Positions 15,590-22,823 of a DNA stretch of 36,235 nt are shown piece by piece (within the stretch, counting starts at the first letter, position 1; every line of letters begins with the position of its first letter). The stretch covers positions 1-36,235 of IMG/VR virus record IMGVR_UViG_3300005841_000059; one strand, 5' to 3'. This DNA comes from a virus. The notes under the pieces were generated by a model. The model searched no databases. It was not told the origin of the DNA and saw only the letters and a program-made list of their open reading frames with translations. The translations under genes and the position numbers were made by a program.

Positions 15590-15804
15590 ACGCGGCGCCC
15601 GTGCTCAGCAATACGGGGCTTTACGCAATTTGACAGGGGGTGCCTAGTGGATAGCTGTGCACCGATAGGGAAACCACTTAGATACGCAATGCGGCGGCAT
15701 GCGCCCCTATGCGGTGCAACGTGTGACAAATCGAAAAGGCGCCGTGCGGACCGATAGCAGGAGCGGGGCAGTCTCTGTTTGTAAACCCACACGGCACAGC
15801 AAAG

Positions 15805-16056
15805 CTATTCGTGCTCGTCCCCGTTGGGGGTGTAGCGCTCGACTTTCACGCCACCGGCCAACATTTCTTCCATGTCTTCTTGGGTTGCCAAGCGCACGTC
15901 AAAATAGTTTCGCGCCACATGCGACAGCGCCAGCGCCTTGGCGGGCGCGCGCACCAGCCGCAGGGCCACGATGCCCGCATCCGGGTAGTTGGGATTGCCT
16001 TTGACGCGATACACGCGTGTGCGCGGCGGCTTGGTCGTCAGAGCGGAACGGGTCAT
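15805..16056 (-). CDS. 83-residue protein after the annealing protein, unknown
   Basis: ATG at 16056 overlaps the stop of the upstream gene (ATGA). Basic N-terminus MTRSALTTKPPRTRVYRVKG, then GIVALRLVRAPAKALALSHV and ATQEDMEEMLAGGVKVERYT. The end looks like a small alpha/beta domain. Coupling to the recombination genes suggests a minor partner, without direct evidence. Confidence 0.65.
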   Translation of the reverse strand: MTRSALTTKPPRTRVYRVKGNPNYPDAGIVALRLVRAPAKALALSHVARNYFDVRLATQEDMEEMLAGGVKVERYTPNGDEHE

Positions 16057-17258
16057 GGGTTGTCCCCTTGTCGTTGGTGGTCGTCTTCGTCGTTGATGGG
16101 AGTGCGCGCGCCTAGCAGCGCTTGCCGGTGCATAAGGGCTTCGGTCAATAGCGCCCGGTCGGCGGGGTCGGGGACTTCCCCGATCCATTCATCTTTGCCG
16201 TCCAAGTCAGCGAGCGTTTGCGCGGCATGGATGCGCTTGAGCATGTCGTCAACGACAAAGCGTTGCTCTTGCATGTCTTCGGCGGTGGGCTGCGCGGCAA
16301 GCGGCGCTGTGCGCCTGGCGGCGCGGCGCACACTAGGAGCAACCTGCGGGGGTTCATCGGATGGCGGGCCACTCGCACTGGCTTGGGCTGCGGGCGTTGC
16401 ACCCGCCAAGCCAGCACGAACCGCCGCCAATGAACCGCCCGCAGGCGCACCAACGCTTTGCCCGTCGCCATCGGCGGCGGGTGTATCGAACCACTGCCCG
16501 GGCTGGCTCATGCCGTCGCGCAGGGACAGCCAAATGCGTTTGAGCGACAGCACCTGTGCAGGCGAAATGGATTCCAAGTTGCGTTGAATGCGCGCGGCGA
16601 TCTGTGCGCCTGTGACGCCAAACTGCGCGAACGCATCCACCATCTTTTTTAGCGCTTCGGGGGACGTGTCCGCCTTCGCGCGTAGCGTTGTCTCCGCTTG
16701 CTCCATGGCGTCATCCACCACGTCCCCCGGGATAACAGCGAGGATGCAAGCGCGCTTGCGGCGCGCAGCCATGTTGGCAACCAATTCATAGACTTCGCGG
16801 TCATCGGTCAGTTTGTAGCCGCCCCCACGCGTTGCGCGCCAGTGGCGCACATTGAATGACACTTCGCAGCGGTTGCGCCCCTGGTAGTCCACGGCCCACA
16901 CTTTGACTTCGGACACCTTGACGCCTTGTGCGTCCTGCCATTCATTCGCCACTGCGTAGCCGTGGCCCACGTTTTCCCAATACTGCGCGAGCGCTTCGGC
17001 GGCGCGAATGGATGGCCCCTTTACTTCGGTGCCGCCCTTGGCGTATTCATAGCAAGCGTTTTCGGCCAAGCGTGGGCGGGCGAAGGCGTTTTGAATGGCG
17101 GCGCGTGCTTGCAAGACGTTGCGCGGAAACCGTGCGGCCATGGTGTAAAGCGCCAGCGATTCACCAGACTCGCGCGCAGCCATGCCATAACCGGCAGCAC
17201 TCAATTCCCCACGCGGTGCGGGCACGGGCAACATGCCGCCTTCGTCGTCATTCGTCAC
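16053..17258 (-). CDS. Putative phage recombinase (RecT-like single-strand annealing protein)
   Basis: 401 residues from GTG 17258, chosen because GAGGG lies 8-12 bases upstream; an ATG at 17273 has no ribosome site. The core GPSIRAAEALAQYWENVG ... VWAVDYQGRNRCEVSFNVRH ... REVYELVANMAARRKRACIL ... AVIPGDVVDDAM is a conserved pattern I know from phage proteins encoded next to RecE-like exonucleases; it is not a textbook RecT. C-terminal ~130 residues are Pro/Ala-rich and then helical. It directly follows the exonuclease gene with an 11-base overlap. Annealing role inferred from this pairing. Confidence 0.65.
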   Translation of the reverse strand: MTNDDEGGMLPVPAPRGELSAAGYGMAARESGESLALYTMAARFPRNVLQARAAIQNAFARPRLAENACYEYAKGGTEVKGPSIRAAEALAQYWENVGHGYAVANEWQDAQGVKVSEVKVWAVDYQGRNRCEVSFNVRHWRATRGGGYKLTDDREVYELVANMAARRKRACILAVIPGDVVDDAMEQAETTLRAKADTSPEALKKMVDAFAQFGVTGAQIAARIQRNLESISPAQVLSLKRIWLSLRDGMSQPGQWFDTPAADGDGQSVGAPAGGSLAAVRAGLAGATPAAQASASGPPSDEPPQVAPSVRRAARRTAPLAAQPTAEDMQEQRFVVDDMLKRIHAAQTLADLDGKDEWIGEVPDPADRALLTEALMHRQALLGARTPINDEDDHQRQGDNP

Positions 17259-18123
17259 GGTCGAATCCCTCATCGTTGTCCATGTGGGCCCATGCGGGCA
17301 GGCGCAGCGGCTTTGCCAGCCCATCGGGGTAGCCCGGCCATGTGTCGGTTTCCACGCACTGCGCCAAGTGCGCAAGGCGTTCATTGCACAGTGCGTTGGC
17401 TTGGGCTAGGTCGTCTTCGTGCAGCATGTAGGCAGCGGCTGCATACGGATATTCACTCTCGACCACGCCGAACACGAAGCCCGCCACGCTGTCCCCTGTA
17501 GCTGCCCGCCAGCCTCTGGAATACCAAGCGGCTTGGACGTGATAGGCAAAGGTTGCGGCGGCACGGGCGAAGCCCCGGCGCGATGCGTCAGCGGCTGTCT
17601 TGGCGTCAAAGAGGATGACACCGGCAGGCGTGGACACCACGCGGTCAGGACGGGCCTTGCACGCTAGGCCGGTGGCCTGGTCATGCCAGAAAATGGAAAC
17701 TTCGTTGACTCCTTCACGCGCGAACAACTGGCCCACTTCGGGCACGTCCAGCAGGCTGCGCGCCTGGGCGCTAGCCACCTTGTGTTGCAGCGGGGAAATG
17801 GGAGTGACTTCGCCGCTTAGGTGCTGGGCCCAATCTTTCCATTCGCGGGTGTTGCGCGCTGCATCGGGCCCCACCGGATGGCGATAGGCGAAGTGCTGCG
17901 GCTCCAACAAGGCGCAATGCAAGATGGTGCCTGCCAACATGGCGGGCGTGCCCGCTTTGGGTTCGTGCTCTAGCTCGGGGTCGGCCAGCATGCGGAAATG
18001 CCACGGCGATTTGCGCAGGGCCTTAAAGCCACCGGAAGACACCGCAGGCACGGCCAAGTAATCGGCGTGCGGCATGTCGTCCACGCGGCCCAAGTGGGCC
18101 AAGGTGTGAAGCGTGAACGTCAT
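17248..18123 (-). CDS. RecE-like PD-(D/E)XK exonuclease
   Basis: 291 residues. Family features in order: H69 in AGTILHCALLEP, D160 in ACKARPDRVV, D173-x-K175 in VILFDAKTAADA, and Q197 in YHVQAAWYSRGW. This is the RecB/ExoVIII nuclease core; such enzymes resect one strand of double-stranded ends to feed an annealing protein. The N-terminal SSGGFKALRKSPWHFR is also typical of the phage exonuclease VIII-like family. Paired with the putative annealing protein at 16053-17258, it forms a phage Red-type recombination module. Confidence 0.85.
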   Translation of the reverse strand: MTFTLHTLAHLGRVDDMPHADYLAVPAVSSGGFKALRKSPWHFRMLADPELEHEPKAGTPAMLAGTILHCALLEPQHFAYRHPVGPDAARNTREWKDWAQHLSGEVTPISPLQHKVASAQARSLLDVPEVGQLFAREGVNEVSIFWHDQATGLACKARPDRVVSTPAGVILFDAKTAADASRRGFARAAATFAYHVQAAWYSRGWRAATGDSVAGFVFGVVESEYPYAAAAYMLHEDDLAQANALCNERLAHLAQCVETDTWPGYPDGLAKPLRLPAWAHMDNDEGFDRDE

Positions 18124-18500
18124 GCGGCGGTGTCATCCGTGGCGTACTTGTCGCGCAGCGCCTGCCAATGCCGGGCGGCGTGCTCGGAGGCCAGCCAATC
18201 CAACATGCGCAAGCCGCTTTCATGTTGCGACAGGGAGCGCACCACAGCGCACAACATGGCCGCACCGCGTGGGCCGTTGAAATCCCGCAGCAACAGTTCA
18301 GCGATTGACACGGGTTGTCCGTCTTGGTCAGCGGGGCACTGGACCGCTAGTTGCGCATCCACGATGGCCCCGGCCATCCAATCGGCTTTGAGGCGGTTAT
18401 AGGCTTTGCGTCCTGCTTCGTCGTCATAGCTGGGCATCGTCCAAGCGGCCACGCTGGACATGCGCGCGGTGTCTTCGCTGGTGTCGGGTTCGTCGTGCAT
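18120..18500 (-). CDS. First gene of the - strand early operon, unknown
   Basis: Stop overlaps the exonuclease start by 4 bases (ATGA). Start uncertain: ATG 18500 gives 126 residues but lacks a clear ribosome site; ATG 18557 is the other option. Middle reads AGRKAYNRLKADWMAGAIVD, then AELLLRDFNGPRGAAMLCAV and GLRMLDWLASEHAARHWQAL. Fully helical. Role unknown; being coupled to Exo it may load or inhibit a host nuclease, which is speculation. Confidence 0.6.
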   Translation of the reverse strand: MHDEPDTSEDTARMSSVAAWTMPSYDDEAGRKAYNRLKADWMAGAIVDAQLAVQCPADQDGQPVSIAELLLRDFNGPRGAAMLCAVVRSLSQHESGLRMLDWLASEHAARHWQALRDKYATDDTAA

Positions 18501-18903
18501 GGCGTGGTGCTGTGTGGCGTCAAGTTGGAAGCGGCGAACGATAGGCGCGCAGTGCATGAGACACAAGGTCCGTGCACACAACGAAACCAAAAAGTTAGCC
18601 CGCAATGGCCCGCATCCGCACGAATGTGCAAGCGGCACAAGCACTTGCCGACACCACTAGAAATTGAGCAACACCACAACGTGAAGACACGCGGTGCGTG
18701 CATGGCGTGACACCACGCGGTGCGCAACATGAAAGAGATTGAAAACGGGCATGACGCGCAGTAACGCGCATGGACGCGGCGCTACGCAGCAAGACGAAGC
18801 AAGACAAAACCACGGGTTTGCAATGCAGCCTGGCAGGGACTACAACCGTTGTCCGCACCACACGCGGGCATGGCGGGGCGCAAAACCAAGGGGACAGCGC
18901 ACC
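18501..18903. promoter_or_regulatory. 403-base divergent early control region
   Basis: The - and + early operons diverge from here, so both early promoters and operators must lie in it. It contains two exact copies of CACGCGGTGCG (18688-18698 and 18714-18724) and CGTGACACCAC (18706-18716), whose reverse complement occurs at 7889-7899 near the integrase. A weak + strand promoter candidate is TTGAAA (18739-18744), 17 bases, TAACGC. No gene was supported in the stretch. Confidence 0.5.
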
Positions 18904-19230
18904 ATGCACATAGATTCACAGGCACAAGCGGCACTAGAAGAATTAGACCCCGCGCTAGCCGCGCGCATCGCACGCAATGACCGACAGCTAGGCAAGAGGA
19001 AACCCAAGCGCCCCACGGACGGCGAACCCGTCATGACCAAGGCGCAAGCCATCGAAGCCCTGGGCGGCACGCAAGCCGCCGCTAGCGAAGCCGTGGGCAT
19101 CACACAGCAAGCCGTCAGCCGCTGGCCGCTGGTGCTGTCGGATAAGTTGCGCGACCGCGTACAAGCCGTGCTCTATCGGCAGTGGCGCGATGACTTGCGC
19201 CGCAAGATCAACCAACAAGACAGCGAGTAG
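18904..19230 (+). CDS. YdaS/Cro-like helix-turn-helix regulator
   Basis: 108 residues from ATG 18904 (AAGGGGAC upstream). The C-terminal half reads MTKAQAIEALGGTQAAASEA then VGITQQAVSRWPLVLSDKLR, a Cro/YdaS-type HTH: helix 2 GGTQAAASEAVG, recognition helix TQQAVSRW. The N-terminal ~40 residues are an extra basic helix. As first gene of the + early operon it corresponds to Cro in lambdoid layout and should repress early transcription from the adjacent divergent region. HTH call firm; Cro function inferred. Confidence 0.82.
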   Translation: MHIDSQAQAALEELDPALAARIARNDRQLGKRKPKRPTDGEPVMTKAQAIEALGGTQAAASEAVGITQQAVSRWPLVLSDKLRDRVQAVLYRQWRDDLRRKINQQDSE

Positions 19231-19239
19231 GCACCCGCT

Positions 19240-20328
19240 GTGAATTGGTATCGCTTCCACATTGGTGACTTCTACCGCGATGCCCACGGGCTAACACCCG
19301 CTGAGCACGGCATCTATCGCATGCTGATAGATGCGTACTACCTGCATGAAAGCCCAATTGAAGATGATGCGAAATGTATAAAGCGTGTCAGTAACTGCCG
19401 CACCATCTCGGAGCGACATGCAACCGCAAGGGTACTTGAGCGCTTTTTTGAACTGAAAGACGGCTTTTGGCACCACGCGCGCATTGATCGGGACTTAGCA
19501 GGATATGCAGAAAAAGCGCCCGCGCGTGAATTCAAAAGGGAAGACGCAAAAGAACGCAAAGCCCGCCACCATCAGCGCCGCCGCATCCTCTTTGACGCAC
19601 TGCGCGCCGCTAGCGCTCCCGTGCGCTGGAATGCGCCAGTGCGCGAACTGCGCGAACTAGCACAGCGCCTAGGGCTAACCGAAGCACTGCGCCGCGACAG
19701 CGAACTAGAACGCACTAGGAACACTGTTCTAAGTGGAACCACGGACGCACATAGAACGCACGTTCTAGGCGAACAAATACCAGCTATCAACGGCTATGCG
19801 CGTTCACCCGCAAACATTTCTAAAGGTACGGATGGGCAGAAAACCGGCGACGCAGAACGCGATATCCCCAGTACCCATTACCCATTAACCAATAGAACAC
19901 ACAGTGTTCTAGGTGACGCGTCCGAGGTCGCTGAAGCGCCCGCGAACGGCGCCCCGCAGCCCGTGTGTGTGCCGGTTGAAAGCGAACCCGGGAACCGGAC
20001 AGCCGAAGCCATCGCAGCCGCAGCGGGCGCCATCGGCATTGCCTACGGGAACCCACGGGATGCGCTGTTGCTGGCCCTGGTGCAGCGGGGCGCCGTGCTT
20101 GGAGACTTTGAAACCGCCGCAACGGAAGCCGTGGCGCGCGGCAAAGGATGGGCTTACATGCTCGGCATTGTCCGTACCCGATTGGACGACAGCACCCGCA
20201 ACGCAGAAAGGGCCCGGGAAGGCCCCAAATCGGGCCGTGAAGGCGTCAAAACGGTTTCGGTGGACGAAGCCATAGCGGCGGGGCGTGAACTGGCTGCACG
20301 GGCTGCGGCGATGGGAACCAAGCCATGA
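19240..20328 (+). CDS. DUF1376 replication initiation-type protein
   Basis: 362 residues from a GTG 10 bases after the Cro-like gene. The N-terminal ~85 residues start MNWYRFHIGDFYRDAHGLTP and continue EHGIYRMLIDAYY, the DUF1376 domain found in phage replication genes. Then a basic linker, and a helical C-terminal domain (EAIAAAAGAIGIAYGNPRDA, GWAYMLGIVRTRLDD). Like lambda O, the coding region itself contains inverted-repeat iterons (19706-19911) that may be the origin. Role as initiator is inferred from domain, place and iterons. Confidence 0.8.
   Translation: MNWYRFHIGDFYRDAHGLTPAEHGIYRMLIDAYYLHESPIEDDAKCIKRVSNCRTISERHATARVLERFFELKDGFWHHARIDRDLAGYAEKAPAREFKREDAKERKARHHQRRRILFDALRAASAPVRWNAPVRELRELAQRLGLTEALRRDSELERTRNTVLSGTTDAHRTHVLGEQIPAINGYARSPANISKGTDGQKTGDAERDIPSTHYPLTNRTHSVLGDASEVAEAPANGAPQPVCVPVESEPGNRTAEAIAAAAGAIGIAYGNPRDALLLALVQRGAVLGDFETAATEAVARGKGWAYMLGIVRTRLDDSTRNAERAREGPKSGREGVKTVSVDEAIAAGRELAARAAAMGTKP
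19706..19911. repeat. Inverted-repeat iterons inside the replication gene, candidate origin
   Basis: Hexamer TAGAAC and its complement GTTCTA recur as palindromes: TAGAAC (19706), TAGGAAC/GTTCTA (19716-19731), TAGAAC GCAC GTTCTA (19752-19767), and TAGAACAC ACA GTGTTCTA (19893-19911). Just before the last lies an AT-richer stretch with two CCCATTA copies (about 19874-19887), a possible unwinding site. Confidence 0.6.
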
Positions 20329-20753
20329 CTACCGATGAGCTATTGCAGGCACTGCGCGAACACTACGGACCCGCGTTCAATGCGGGTGAAGGCGACAGCG
20401 CGCGAGTGTTCGCGGAATGGGACGATGCCCGAAGGCACATGGTCCCTGCGTCGGTGCATGCCGCCTTGGCGAACCTGCCCCCGACCCCGGTTAACCCGTG
20501 GGGCTTTCGGGCGCTGGGCGCGATGCACGCGCGCAGCGTGCCGCAGCCTGGCGACGGGCCGACACCGCGCCAGCAAGGCGGATTGACAAGCGAACGGCTG
20601 CTGGCGTTAGATCGCTTGCGCGGGGCGCAGCGCGCCGCGTCCCGCGATCCGCTGGCATGGGCAAGGCGGCTGCGCGAACGCGAGCAAAGCGGGGAGCGGC
20701 TAACCCCGTTCATTGCCAGCCTATGGCGCGACGTGTTGAAGGGGGAAGCATGA
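20325..20753 (+). CDS. 142-residue protein in the lambda-P position, unknown
   Basis: ATG at 20325 overlaps the upstream stop (ATGA). The sequence MTTDELLQALREHYGPAFNA is helical, followed by a Pro-rich centre (NLPPTPVNPWGFRALG) and a basic helical C-terminus. Its place right after the initiator gene is where helicase loaders sit, but no Walker motif or loader signature is visible. Function unknown. Confidence 0.6.
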   Translation: MTTDELLQALREHYGPAFNAGEGDSARVFAEWDDARRHMVPASVHAALANLPPTPVNPWGFRALGAMHARSVPQPGDGPTPRQQGGLTSERLLALDRLRGAQRAASRDPLAWARRLREREQSGERLTPFIASLWRDVLKGEA

Positions 20754-21100
20754 ATCGCATTCCACAGTGGACCCGCAACGCGCGGGCTAAGTGCTTGATT
20801 TCAAAGGCGTTCGCGTTGAATGCCTGTCGCCTTACCGGCAGAGTTACCCCCACAGCGGCAATTCCGGTTGGGGGTAACAGCGCGATCCGGCTACGGCAAT
20901 CGGGCAGGCTATCGCCGCGCATCCTGTGTGCTGTGCCAAGGCTTGACGTGCTGCGGTGTGCGCATGCCTGCCGCTCCTACGCCTGGGCCATGGGCCGTGG
21001 CGCTGGCCGGGCGTTTGACCCCCCCGGGGGGGGTGCTTCTGCCATGGGGGGTGCGCGTGAAAAAAGGAATCCCTCCCCCGCCCCCAATTTCAACGCGTAG
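20750..21100 (+). CDS. Doubtful 116-residue ORF with Cys-rich middle
   Basis: ATG at 20750 overlaps the previous stop (ATGA), and begins MNRIPQWTRNARAKCLISKA, which looks like real protein. Further on it becomes Gly/Pro/Arg-rich and crosses a perfect 10-base hairpin, a C7/G7+ palindrome near 21019-21034 and poly-G/C runs. Another frame (20820-21137) is also open, so a frameshift or short true gene plus noncoding DNA is possible. The 13-base repeat shared with the attP region lies within it (20788-20800). Confidence 0.3.
   Translation: MNRIPQWTRNARAKCLISKAFALNACRLTGRVTPTAAIPVGGNSAIRLRQSGRLSPRILCAVPRLDVLRCAHACRSYAWAMGRGAGRAFDPPGGGASAMGGAREKRNPSPAPNFNA
20843..20878. repeat. Perfect 10-base hairpin
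   Basis: GTTACCCCCA (20843-20852) pairs perfectly with TGGGGGTAAC (20869-20878) around a 16-base loop. The outer GTTAC/GTAAC arms match the ends of the GTTACGCGTAAC palindromes found elsewhere in the window. Confidence 0.7.
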
Positions 21101-21136
21101 CCCCACAACCGATGTTTATCTGCACGCATTCGCATA

Positions 21137-21169
21137 GCGTCCGAGGTGCGTCCGAGGTGCGTCCGAGGT
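21137..21169 (+). repeat. Three tandem 11-base repeats
   Basis: GCGTCCGAGGT repeated three times without gap (21137, 21148, 21159), then TTCGCGTTCC and pyrimidine-rich CTGTTTTTCTTTTTCACC. Eleven bases is about one helical turn, so a protein could bind all copies on one face. Downstream of the doubtful ORF and upstream of the 66-residue gene. Confidence 0.75.
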
Positions 21170-21219
21170 TTCGCGTTCCTGTTTTTCTTTTTCACCATGT
21201 CAGTGCACAACCTAGGTTT

Positions 21220-21420
21220 ATGAACTGGATTGAACGACCCACGGCGCCGGGGTACTACTGGGCGCGGCATATCTCAACCGGAGTGACGGTGCCGGTGCGT
21301 GTTGACGCCACGCGGGACGGTTTGCGGGTGCGCGAATTCGGAGTGCCTGAAGCTCTGCCGCTGGATTTCCCGGAATGGCGGCAAGCCCGTTGGCTGGCGC
21401 TGGTGCCGCCTGGTGCGTGA
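21220..21420 (+). CDS. 66-residue conserved-type phage protein, unknown
   Basis: Start at ATG 21220; ribosome site weak (AGG close by). MNWIERPTAPGYYWARHIST, then VPVRVDATRDGLRVREFG and WRQARWLALVPPGA. The W.ERP..PGYYW start is typical of small phage ORFs that resemble a beta-sheet domain with conserved Trp/Tyr. Overlaps the resolvase start (TGATG). Confidence 0.65.
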   Translation: MNWIERPTAPGYYWARHISTGVTVPVRVDATRDGLRVREFGVPEALPLDFPEWRQARWLALVPPGA

Positions 21421-21926
21421 TGGCCTGTGCCACTGAAGCCGACTGCACCCGCGTGCCTTGGTGCCGCATAGCGGGCAAGTGCTGTGCGGTTACGCGTAAC
21501 CCCCGGATTCGGTTCACTGTGTACGGGCAGGCGGCGAGCAAGGCGAATTCTCGGCAATTGGTATTGCTGCGTGGCAAGCCTGCATCAATCAAGAGTGAAG
21601 CGGCACTGATGTTTGAAGCCGATATGTTGCGCCAGATACCGCCCAAGTTACGCGTAATGCTCACTGGGGATTGTGCGGTGCGCATGCGGATTTTTTACAG
21701 GGACCGGCGCAGCGATTTGGATGAATCTATCGTGTTGGATTGTTTGCAGTCGCAGTACAAAAACATAACGGACCCGCGTGGCGTGACGAGCAAGGTATTG
21801 CTGCGCCGCGGGGTGGTTATTAATGATCGGCAGTTCAAGGCCAAGCACATTTACCACGGCATTGATAAACAAAATCCACGCATTGAATTGGTTGTGTGGC
21901 AGATGAAAGGCAGCGGCGATGACTGA
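21420..21926 (+). CDS. rusA: RusA-like Holliday junction resolvase
   Basis: 168 residues. FTVYGQAASKANSRQLVLLR matches the RusA N-terminal strand; RRSDLDESIVLDCLQ (D99, D101, D107) and GVVINDRQF (D136) place the acidic residues that bind metal in RusA. The N usually after DLD is E here and the conserved Lys of the active site is not evident, so activity may differ. An extra Cys-rich N-terminus (MACATEADCTRVPWCRIAGK) precedes the domain. RusA cuts four-way junctions from replication/recombination, fitting the phage's Exo/annealing module. Confidence 0.72.
   Translation: MACATEADCTRVPWCRIAGKCCAVTRNPRIRFTVYGQAASKANSRQLVLLRGKPASIKSEAALMFEADMLRQIPPKLRVMLTGDCAVRMRIFYRDRRSDLDESIVLDCLQSQYKNITDPRGVTSKVLLRRGVVINDRQFKAKHIYHGIDKQNPRIELVVWQMKGSGDD
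21489..21500. promoter_or_regulatory. GTTACGCGTAAC palindrome inside rusA
   Basis: Perfect 12-base palindrome, identical to those at 25140 and 25190, here inside the resolvase coding region near its start; likely binding site of the same regulator. Confidence 0.5.
21648..21657. promoter_or_regulatory. TTACGCGTAA palindrome inside rusA
   Basis: The 10-base core of the same palindrome, 159 bases further along; outer bases differ (A before, T after). Confidence 0.4.
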
Positions 21927-22161
21927 CGAAGAAATCCTAGCGGTACGCGATAGCGTGTTGCCTGCGCAGGGCCAAGAGTTGGATTGCGTGTTGTTTGCGC
22001 GCGCGATTCTTGCGGCGGCACGGGGCGAACCGGATTTGCCCCCGCAGTGGCTGGACAACTTGCGCGACGCTGCGCGGTATCTTTTTCAAGAGGGCCAGAC
22101 CAAACAAGGCATTGCGGTGCAAGCGTGCATCACCATGCTAGAAGACGATAGCGAAGACTAG
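21919..22161 (+). CDS. 80-residue early protein, unknown
   Basis: Overlaps the resolvase end by 8 bases. MTDEEILAVRDSVLPAQGQE then DCVLFARAILAAARGEPDLP, WLDNLRDAARYLFQEGQ and an acidic tail LEDDSED. Typical of short phage early proteins with a helical layout; no function known. Confidence 0.65.
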   Translation: MTDEEILAVRDSVLPAQGQELDCVLFARAILAAARGEPDLPPQWLDNLRDAARYLFQEGQTKQGIAVQACITMLEDDSED

Positions 22162-22215
22162 TTGTGTTGAATTAGCAGGCGGGCGGGGCTTTTCATTCAC
22201 TTTGAAAGGTTCCAA

Positions 22216-22821
22216 ATGGGCAACGAAACGGACAACCGTGTAGAGCGCATGTCGCAAGCGGACGCGGCGCGGCAAATGGAAATGCTGCATGCGGCGAAAG
22301 AGCGGCAACTGGAATGCGTCAAGGCGCGCAACGCTGAACCGGACTACAGCGACAAGCAGTGGCAACCCGTGGGCGCGGACAAGGTGGCCTGCGCGCCAAG
22401 CGCGGGGGCCATCGGTGGTGCGGGCCTGGTCATGGGCCGTGCGATCCCTGCGGGCGGCGGTGTGATTTCAGCCGGGCCGATGACGTTCCACAACCCGCAA
22501 GCGGTGCCCGCCCCGTGGGTCACGCCTAGCGGCGGCATGAATCTGCCCGCAGGCGAAGCCTTCACCCGGCAAACTTGCATTGCGCTGGCCCACCAATGGG
22601 CGGGGCACTGCATGCAGCAAGACCGCTTGCACCGGCCTGCGGACGGCTGGATACAGCGGCGCGCGGCGGTGGAGTTGTTTGACTCACTGCTGTGGGACGT
22701 GCTGCATGCGCAAAACGTGCCCAAGGACGCAGCCGCCGAAATCCGCAAAACGCTGGCCCGGCTGCTGGACGCGTGGGGCGATGGGCAAGCCGTGGGCACG
22801 GCCTATTCGCGCGGGGACTAG
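22216..22821 (+). CDS. 201-residue unknown early protein
   Basis: Ribosome site AAAGG 5-9 bases upstream. The N-terminal 40 residues are a charged helix (MSQADAARQMEMLHAAKERQ), the middle is Gly/Pro-rich (AIGGAGLVMGRAIPAGGGVI), and the C-terminal ~90 residues are helical and end GTAYSRGD. Two domains tied by a flexible linker. No recognised motif. Confidence 0.6.
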   Translation: MGNETDNRVERMSQADAARQMEMLHAAKERQLECVKARNAEPDYSDKQWQPVGADKVACAPSAGAIGGAGLVMGRAIPAGGGVISAGPMTFHNPQAVPAPWVTPSGGMNLPAGEAFTRQTCIALAHQWAGHCMQQDRLHRPADGWIQRRAAVELFDSLLWDVLHAQNVPKDAAAEIRKTLARLLDAWGDGQAVGTAYSRGD

Positions 22822-22823
22822 CC

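Noticed and set aside
18739-18903. Upstream extension of the Cro-like gene
   Set aside because: The extra 55 residues have no ribosome site and cross the early control region; the ATG at 18904 has AAGGGGAC before it.
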